Below are positions 59,662-64,000 of a stretch of DNA of 64,000 nucleotides, piece by piece. A model generated the notes under the pieces. It made no database searches and was not told the origin of the DNA. It saw nothing but the letters and a program-made list of their open reading frames with translations. The translations under genes and the position numbers were made by a program. Each line of letters opens with the position of its first letter. The first letter of the stretch is position 1. The DNA comes from QYQD01 sp040754095. GTDB taxonomy: Bacteria > Desulfobacterota > QYQD01. The stretch is from positions 6,040-70,039 of the forward strand of contig JBFMFO010000014.1 of the NCBI GenBank assembly GCA_040754095.1, read 5' to 3'.

Positions 59662-61218
59662 TTATGCACATCCCTCACTATGGCCATAGCCCTGTAAATC
59701 AGGTAGGGCGGCTATCTCCGGCGGCACATCCAGCCATTCCGTGGCAATGGTGTAGGCCTTATCCGCCAGGAACCAGACATCTGTTGCCGTTCCGGTGGTA
59801 CCGTCTGTCTTGGTAAAACTGCCGATCTGCCGGTGTTCATTCCCCTGGGCATCTATAAAAGTGGAATCAACGTAACCTGTATTGATAGACTGAATGCCGA
59901 GTTCATCCAGGGTATGGAACTCATCAGCAGCGCTAAAACCATCTCCATCCACATCCTGCCATACCTTCAGGCTGGTCCAAGCCGCATCACCGGCATCTAT
60001 CTTACCATCTAAGTTATCATCCAGATCAGCCAATGCCTGAAAGCCATTAGCGGCCGTGGTCCCGTCTTCCAGGATGGTCTGATTTCCAAAAACCTCTTTA
60101 CCGTCATTGATGATCCCATCTCCGTTACGGTCAGAGACCAGAATCCCATCATCAGGGGCAGCCCAGCCGGTCTGTTCATTAAACCCATTGCCGTCATGGT
60201 CAAAATATACACACTCCCTTACATTGGCCGTCTCCACCCCATCTCCATCTAAATCCAATACGATGGGGCTGACGTTAGGGAGAGGAGCGGCAGCGGTGAA
60301 AAATTCTTTAAAAATCCCTACTAATTTTCTGACCATATCTCCAAATAAACTAGTTAAAGGTAATTCCAACGCAAAATTATCCAGACTATTTAACAAGCCA
60401 GTCAGAAAGTCTGTTTCTCCGGCTGCCTGGAGTATATTATTCGCTTGATCCACTATTTCACTTATTGTTTTTCCGTTATAGAAACGATTATTAGGTTTGT
60501 ATGTATTTTCATAATATGAAATCGTACCCCTATGCCTTTCGTACATTTCCAGTGCTTCTTTTGCTTCCTCGACCGTGATGTTATCATCATCGCTGTACAA
60601 ACCGAATTGATCTGATTCTCTGTATCTGCGGTTGGCTATGCCTATAGACTTGCTATCACCCCCATTAGACTGGTATCTTATCTCATACCAGGCTTCTGCC
60701 CTGTTCCCACTCTCTAGTGCATTTACAAGGTTTGTACCTATAAGGCAGGGGTTGTTATAGGCAAGGGAGACTAGGGTAACCATTTCCTCCGAATTGGCAA
60801 GCTGTTGATATAAAGTATCACCGAGCCTCTCCCTGACTTTATTTTCATAATCAGGGATTACACTATCAAACAACTCATCTGCCTTATCACTTGGTAGTGA
60901 AAAACTGAATGTATAGTTTTCTACAAGGGACCTTGCCAACTCTTGGTTACCAGCCGTTAAGGCCTCTGCGACAATCGATAGCTGCGCTTTATCACTCTCT
61001 TGAATAGTAACTTCAACCCCCGCCAAGTCAGTCTCAAGGGTTGTTCTCACTTGCCATTCGCCATTGATATTTACTACCAACGCATATCCGATACCTATTG
61101 TAGGGATGCCCTTGGAGTCGGCGTAAACCTTTTTTCTGGGTCCCTCCCTTTCTGAAATGAATTGAAAAAGCTGTGCATCAAAATCCTCTTCTGTCAATGT
61201 CCCTGGAATTATACTCAT
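59662..61218 (-). CDS. Truncated effector cassette: GH24 lysozyme + FrpC-like module, no RTX/export region
   Basis: 518 residues. Residues about 10-200 are a T4-type (GH24) lysozyme: catalytic Glu25 (SEREGPRKKVY), Asp34 (YADSKG) and Thr40 (PTIGIGY) at the proper spacing, plus IANRRYRES later. About 305-515 is the same FrpC-like module as in the full RTX protein (SPIVLDLDGDGVET onward), 326 bp of it identical at DNA level. The protein stops at QGYGHSEGCA, exactly before the part that continues to RTX repeats in the full gene, so it lacks the known secretion signals. Its ATG overlaps the upstream secreted-protein gene by 4 bp. It may be a silent donor cassette. Confidence 0.85.
   Translation of the reverse strand: MSIIPGTLTEEDFDAQLFQFISEREGPRKKVYADSKGIPTIGIGYALVVNINGEWQVRTTLETDLAGVEVTIQESDKAQLSIVAEALTAGNQELARSLVENYTFSFSLPSDKADELFDSVIPDYENKVRERLGDTLYQQLANSEEMVTLVSLAYNNPCLIGTNLVNALESGNRAEAWYEIRYQSNGGDSKSIGIANRRYRESDQFGLYSDDDNITVEEAKEALEMYERHRGTISYYENTYKPNNRFYNGKTISEIVDQANNILQAAGETDFLTGLLNSLDNFALELPLTSLFGDMVRKLVGIFKEFFTAAAPLPNVSPIVLDLDGDGVETANVRECVYFDHDGNGFNEQTGWAAPDDGILVSDRNGDGIINDGKEVFGNQTILEDGTTAANGFQALADLDDNLDGKIDAGDAAWTSLKVWQDVDGDGFSAADEFHTLDELGIQSINTGYVDSTFIDAQGNEHRQIGSFTKTDGTTGTATDVWFLADKAYTIATEWLDVPPEIAALPDLQGYGHSEGCA
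59705..60030. repeat. 326-bp block identical to 57085-57410
   Basis: Partner of the block inside the full-length RTX gene; identical over its whole length, same orientation. Confidence 0.95.
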
Positions 61219-61988
61219 TTTTTGCCCCCCTCTTCAGCCGATGGTTTTTGTACGAACTGACAAAAAAGACTTATTTTGCTTTTTATTTCTTTGTACCACT
61301 TATGTAAACGCAAGCTATATGTGCCTGATCGAGGCCAAAACTCAGCATCGTATATGTAGTACCTTCCTTTATATTTTAGCACGCCGGTATAACTCCCCGT
61401 GGGCCTTCTCGTTACATAGTCAACCGTATCGGAAACTTGTTTCCCGCCTACTATTTTACACTTGTTAAAATCAACAAGCCGATAACCCGACAAATCCGTT
61501 GTTATCTTCCTCTTTAGATTATACATCCCCCCACCATAAAACAGATATTCTTCCCCGTTCTTTGGATCATTATCGAAGTCTACCCGGTATAGTCTGAAAT
61601 CACAATTGGTGTACCATACCTCGCCCGTGTTTTCCCTTTCGCCCTCCGGTAAACTTTTTACCCGATCCGGCATGGTCTTATTTAACTGGAGACTGGGGCA
61701 CTTACCCAGATAGGCCTGCAGTCCCGGATCGTTATAATTGTCGGTTTGTAAGATGGGTCTTATAAACTCTATCCCTCGTTGGGCCTTGAGATCCTCTAAA
61801 AAACACTCACAGAAAGACTCGTCATAGGGTTGTCGTGAAAGATGCGGTGGTATAAAATCCGCCCTCAAATCCTCTGCGATCCGAGCCAACATTTCTCCTT
61901 CGGTCTGTTGCTGTGTCTCCTCACAAAATCCTGCTGTTCCTAAAAGTAGAGATAAAACTAAAATCAGAGATAAAATTAGCCTGTTCAT
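61215..61988 (-). CDS. Secreted hypothetical protein, candidate immunity to the lysozyme cassette
   Basis: 257 residues from ATG at 61988 (MNRLILSLILVLSLLLGTAGFCEE), which places the signal peptide normally; upstream in-frame starts at 62039 and 62024 are less likely. Mature part has several cysteines (FCECF, KCPSLQ, NCDFR, NKCKIV) and an aromatic-rich C-terminus (GRYYIYDAEFWPRSG). No family recognised. It overlaps the lysozyme gene by ATGA, so the two are translated together, which is the expected layout for an immunity-effector pair. The role is inferred. Confidence 0.75.
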   Translation of the reverse strand: MNRLILSLILVLSLLLGTAGFCEETQQQTEGEMLARIAEDLRADFIPPHLSRQPYDESFCECFLEDLKAQRGIEFIRPILQTDNYNDPGLQAYLGKCPSLQLNKTMPDRVKSLPEGERENTGEVWYTNCDFRLYRVDFDNDPKNGEEYLFYGGGMYNLKRKITTDLSGYRLVDFNKCKIVGGKQVSDTVDYVTRRPTGSYTGVLKYKGRYYIYDAEFWPRSGTYSLRLHKWYKEIKSKISLFCQFVQKPSAEEGGKK

Positions 61989-62056
61989 ACACCGTATCCC
62001 TCCGTTAAATTCAATCGCCTTCATCCTCTCCCTACACAATCCGCATTTTACCGTTT

Positions 62057-62161
62057 GCCATTTCCTGTTTCACCGCCGGAATGTGGCGAGTATATAATAG
62101 ATCATAAAGGGATGTCTATCCTGATTCTAACTCGTCAATAAAAATTAACGTTTCTAAGGTA
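62057..62161. repeat. Cassette-end spacer repeat with promoter, copy 2
   Basis: Diverged copy of 59531-59661. Minus-strand promoter TAGACA-N18-TATACT (-35 at 62118-62113, -10 at 62094-62089), same box spacing as in copy 1, about 95 bp before the secreted-protein gene. Confidence 0.7.
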
Positions 62162-63218
62162 TTATGCCCGGCAAATACCTCTACTGCCTATCCTGGTATC
62201 CCTCACCATAGCCTGGTGCAGGTCATAGACATTGCCGTAGCCCTGCAAATCAGGTAGGGCAGCAATATCCTCCGGCACATCCAGCCATTCGGTGGCAATG
62301 GTGTAGGCCTTATCCGACTGGAACCAGACATCTGTGGCCGTTCCGGTGGTCCCGTCTGTCTTGGTAAAACTGCCTACCTGCCGGTGTTCATTACCTTGGG
62401 CATCTATAAGGGTTGAATCGACGTAGCCTGTATTGATAGATTGAATGCCGAGTTCATCAAGGGTATGGAACTCAGCAGCAGCGCTCAACCCGTCTCCATC
62501 CACATCCTGCCATATCTTCAGGCTGGTCCAGGCCGCATCACCGGCATCTATCTTACCATCCAGATTGTCATCTAACTCTGCTAATGCTTGAAAGCCGTTA
62601 CTGGCCCTCGTGCCATCACCCAATAAGGTTTGATCTCCAAATAACTCTTTGCCGTCATCTATAGCGCCATTTCCATTTATGTCCCTTACAAGTATTCCAT
62701 CATCAGCCCCGCCCAGCCAGTCTGTTCATTAAACCCATTCCCATCATGGTCGAAATAGGCCCCATCCTTGACATGAGTGGTCTCCACCCCATCTCCATCT
62801 AAATCCAGAACAATAGGGGAGACTGGTGTGGCTGCAAGGGTGGTGAAATTATCCCGTGAAGTTTCGAACTTTCTGTCCAACCAAGGATTATACGATTCAG
62901 TCCAGCACGCATTATTATCATAGCAAAGTGCCTTCCTCATCGTTGGCCCTTTTGCTGTCGCGACGATTTTTTCTGCGTACATTGGATCTGTTGCATAGCC
63001 GGCATCCTCCATCGCTTGGGCTATCTTTTCTAAGTCGCCTTTAACACTCGGATCAAATACCCCACTATATCTAGGATTATCTTGTAAAAAATTAAGCCAA
63101 TCGTTAATACTCTCTTCGTATGAATTGTACACACGGAACGTACTTTCCACATATACCCATTGGCCATTTATATATTCTCGAACTGTAAATGTAGCTGTTT
63201 GACCAGTCCATGAAGAAT
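62162..63218 (-). pseudogene. Broken effector cassette: glucosaminidase domain + FrpC-like module
   Basis: The 5' part (from 63218, no start codon left) reads SSWTGQTATFTVREY, then FRVYNSYEESINDWLNFL and AGYATDPMYAEKI, typical of FlgJ/endo-beta-N-acetylglucosaminidase domains. It is followed by SPIVLDLDGDGVETTHVKDG, the FrpC-like module. One T is missing near 62709 compared with the full gene (CAGCCCCGCCC for CAGCCCCTGCCC), which shifts the frame at GWAG. The second part, 62623-62162, continues the module and stops at RDTRIGSRGICRA, again before the RTX region. The N-terminus is cut by the IS3 element. Confidence 0.85.
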
Positions 63219-63287
63219 TGAAGTGGTAAAGTCATAGCGGACACCTCGAAAAGCATGTTATAGGAATAAGACTTTTGGAGGTGAAAC

Positions 63288-63584
63288 ATGACCACAAAGA
63301 AAAAGAGCTATTCAAGACAATTTAAAGTTGATGCCGTTAAACTGGTGACCGAGCAAGGCTATAAGGTCTCAGAGGCCGCTCGGAACCTTGGGGTCAACCC
63401 AGGTGTTCTGCGGCGCTGGAAAGACCAGTTTGAAATGGACAGTGATCAAGCCTTTCCGGGCAAAGGCCATATGACACCGGAAAAAGAGGAACTACACCGG
63501 CTTCGCAAAGAGAACACACGCCTGCGAATGGAGCGTGAAATCTTAAAAAAAGCTGCGGCCTTCTTTGCCAAAGAGTCGATGTAA
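63288..63584 (+). CDS. IS3-family transposase OrfA
   Basis: 98 residues: helix-turn-helix (SRQFKVDAVKLVTEQGYKVSEAARNLGVNPGVLRRWKDQ) and leucine-zipper-like C-terminus (EELHRLRKENTRLRMEREILKKAAAFFAKES). GGAGG before the ATG. An A7 run (63545-63551) near its end is a plausible -1 frameshift site that would fuse it to OrfB. Confidence 0.93.
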   Translation: MTTKKKSYSRQFKVDAVKLVTEQGYKVSEAARNLGVNPGVLRRWKDQFEMDSDQAFPGKGHMTPEKEELHRLRKENTRLRMEREILKKAAAFFAKESM

Positions 63585-63940
63585 GATACGACTTTATCCG
63601 GCAGCAACAGAAGGCCTACCCCATAATCGTTTTGTGCCGGGTTATGGAAGTCAGCCGGAGCGGATACTATCAATATTTGAAAACAGACCATCATAGCCAA
63701 ATAGATAAGGATTTTGAATTGTTGTCAAAGGTTAGGCAGATTCACGGCGAAACCAGGGGCGCGTACGGCTCCCGCAGAACGTCCGAAAGACTCCGTTCTC
63801 AGGGTAATGATGTGGGCCGGTATCGTGCCCGCAGCCTGATGAAAAAAGCCGGTGTATCTGTAAAGCTCCGCAATATGAGGGGACGTTCGTGCAGAACGTT
63901 CATAACGTCGCAAGGTAACTGTCTACGTCAGGTGGTCTGA
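63581..63940 (+). pseudogene. IS3-family transposase OrfB, N-terminal fragment
   Basis: Frame -1 relative to orfA. RQQQKAYPIIVLCRVMEVSRSGYYQYLK and GAYGSRRTSERLRSQGNDV...RARSLMKKAGVSVKL are the HTH_21/N-terminal region of IS3 OrfB. After about residue 98 the sequence (NMRGRSCRTFITSQ) is foreign and soon stops, so the DDE catalytic core is missing from this reading frame. No functional transposase can be made from the visible part alone. Confidence 0.75.
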
Positions 63941-64000
63941 AGGATACCGACCGGGTTACGCATGAATTCGTCACGCCTAGATACCTGGCCACATCGGCAC

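Larger units (their letters stand above)
63219..64000 (+). mobile_element. IS3-family insertion sequence (left part; truncated or interrupted)
   Basis: Left end taken as TGAAGTGGTAAAGTCATAGCGGACA at 63219, where the glucosaminidase reading frame breaks off. It carries orfA and the start of orfB in the IS3 arrangement. From about 63875 the sequence no longer looks like orfB, so the element is either truncated or interrupted by another insertion; the right end is outside the window. Confidence 0.8.

Overview
The window reads as chromosome of a strictly anaerobic, probably sulfate-reducing Desulfobacterota (deltaproteobacterial) bacterium. The pointers are the siroheme-dependent alternative heme pathway (AhbA/B, AhbC, AhbD with HemB and HemL), an Rnf complex next to a small tetraheme cytochrome c, a CCG-type Fe-S redox subunit, a two-subunit pyruvate carboxylase, Rex, and an NtrY/NtrX pair. 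Most genes lie on the minus strand in short, tightly spaced operons.

Layout. 1-2.4 kb: rnfC-rnfD-rnfG (rnfG runs off the left edge), preceded by a tetraheme cytochrome. 3.2-5.1 kb: GlcF/LutA-like Fe-S protein and an HD phosphohydrolase. 5.1-8.9 kb: ahbC-hemB-ahbD-ahbB. 9.1-15.4 kb: large ClpX-like AAA+ ATPase, then DUF4390-ntrY-ntrX. 15.7-20.4 kb: hpt (minus), pdxA-uvrA (plus). 20.6-25.3 kb: rex, atpZ-atpI-atpB-atpE, and a GDT1-like gene-ahbA-hemL. 25.4-27.6 kb: groES-groEL under a perfect CIRCE operator. 27.9-36 kb: pycA-pycB, BON lipoprotein, aspartase/fumarase-family lyase, MFS transporter, universal stress protein, greA. 36.3-45.5 kb: a complete chemotaxis operon (STAS-cheY-cheA-mcp-cheW-cheR-cheD-cheB-GGDEF) with a sigma-28-like promoter and a putative heme-binding receptor. 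45.7-51.4 kb: response regulator, prfC, small Lys-rich proteins, RNase D-like exonuclease, ABC-F ATPase. 51.7-63.2 kb: type I secretion locus. 63.2 kb to the end: IS3-family element.

The most unusual region is 51.7-63.2 kb. One full-length RTX protein sits directly upstream of its ABC exporter (C39-like domain) and HlyD adaptor. Upstream lie two further cassettes that carry different N-terminal peptidoglycan-hydrolase domains (GH24 lysozyme; glucosaminidase) fused to the same FrpC-like module but stop before the RTX export region. A 326-bp block is identical between the full gene and the lysozyme cassette. Two genes encoding secreted proteins each sit immediately upstream of an effector, and the two truncated cassettes end in a related spacer carrying a promoter. 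I read this as a secreted polymorphic-effector system in which N-terminal toxin plus candidate immunity modules can be recombined onto one C-terminal export module, the mirror image of CdiA/Rhs orphan cassettes. This is inference from sequence.

The intergenic space is rich in small repeats: a 173-bp structured repeat with compensatory changes between its two copies, several MITE-like palindromic elements, locus-specific short-word arrays, and a duplicated promoter-hairpin module in front of prfC and the ABC-F gene.
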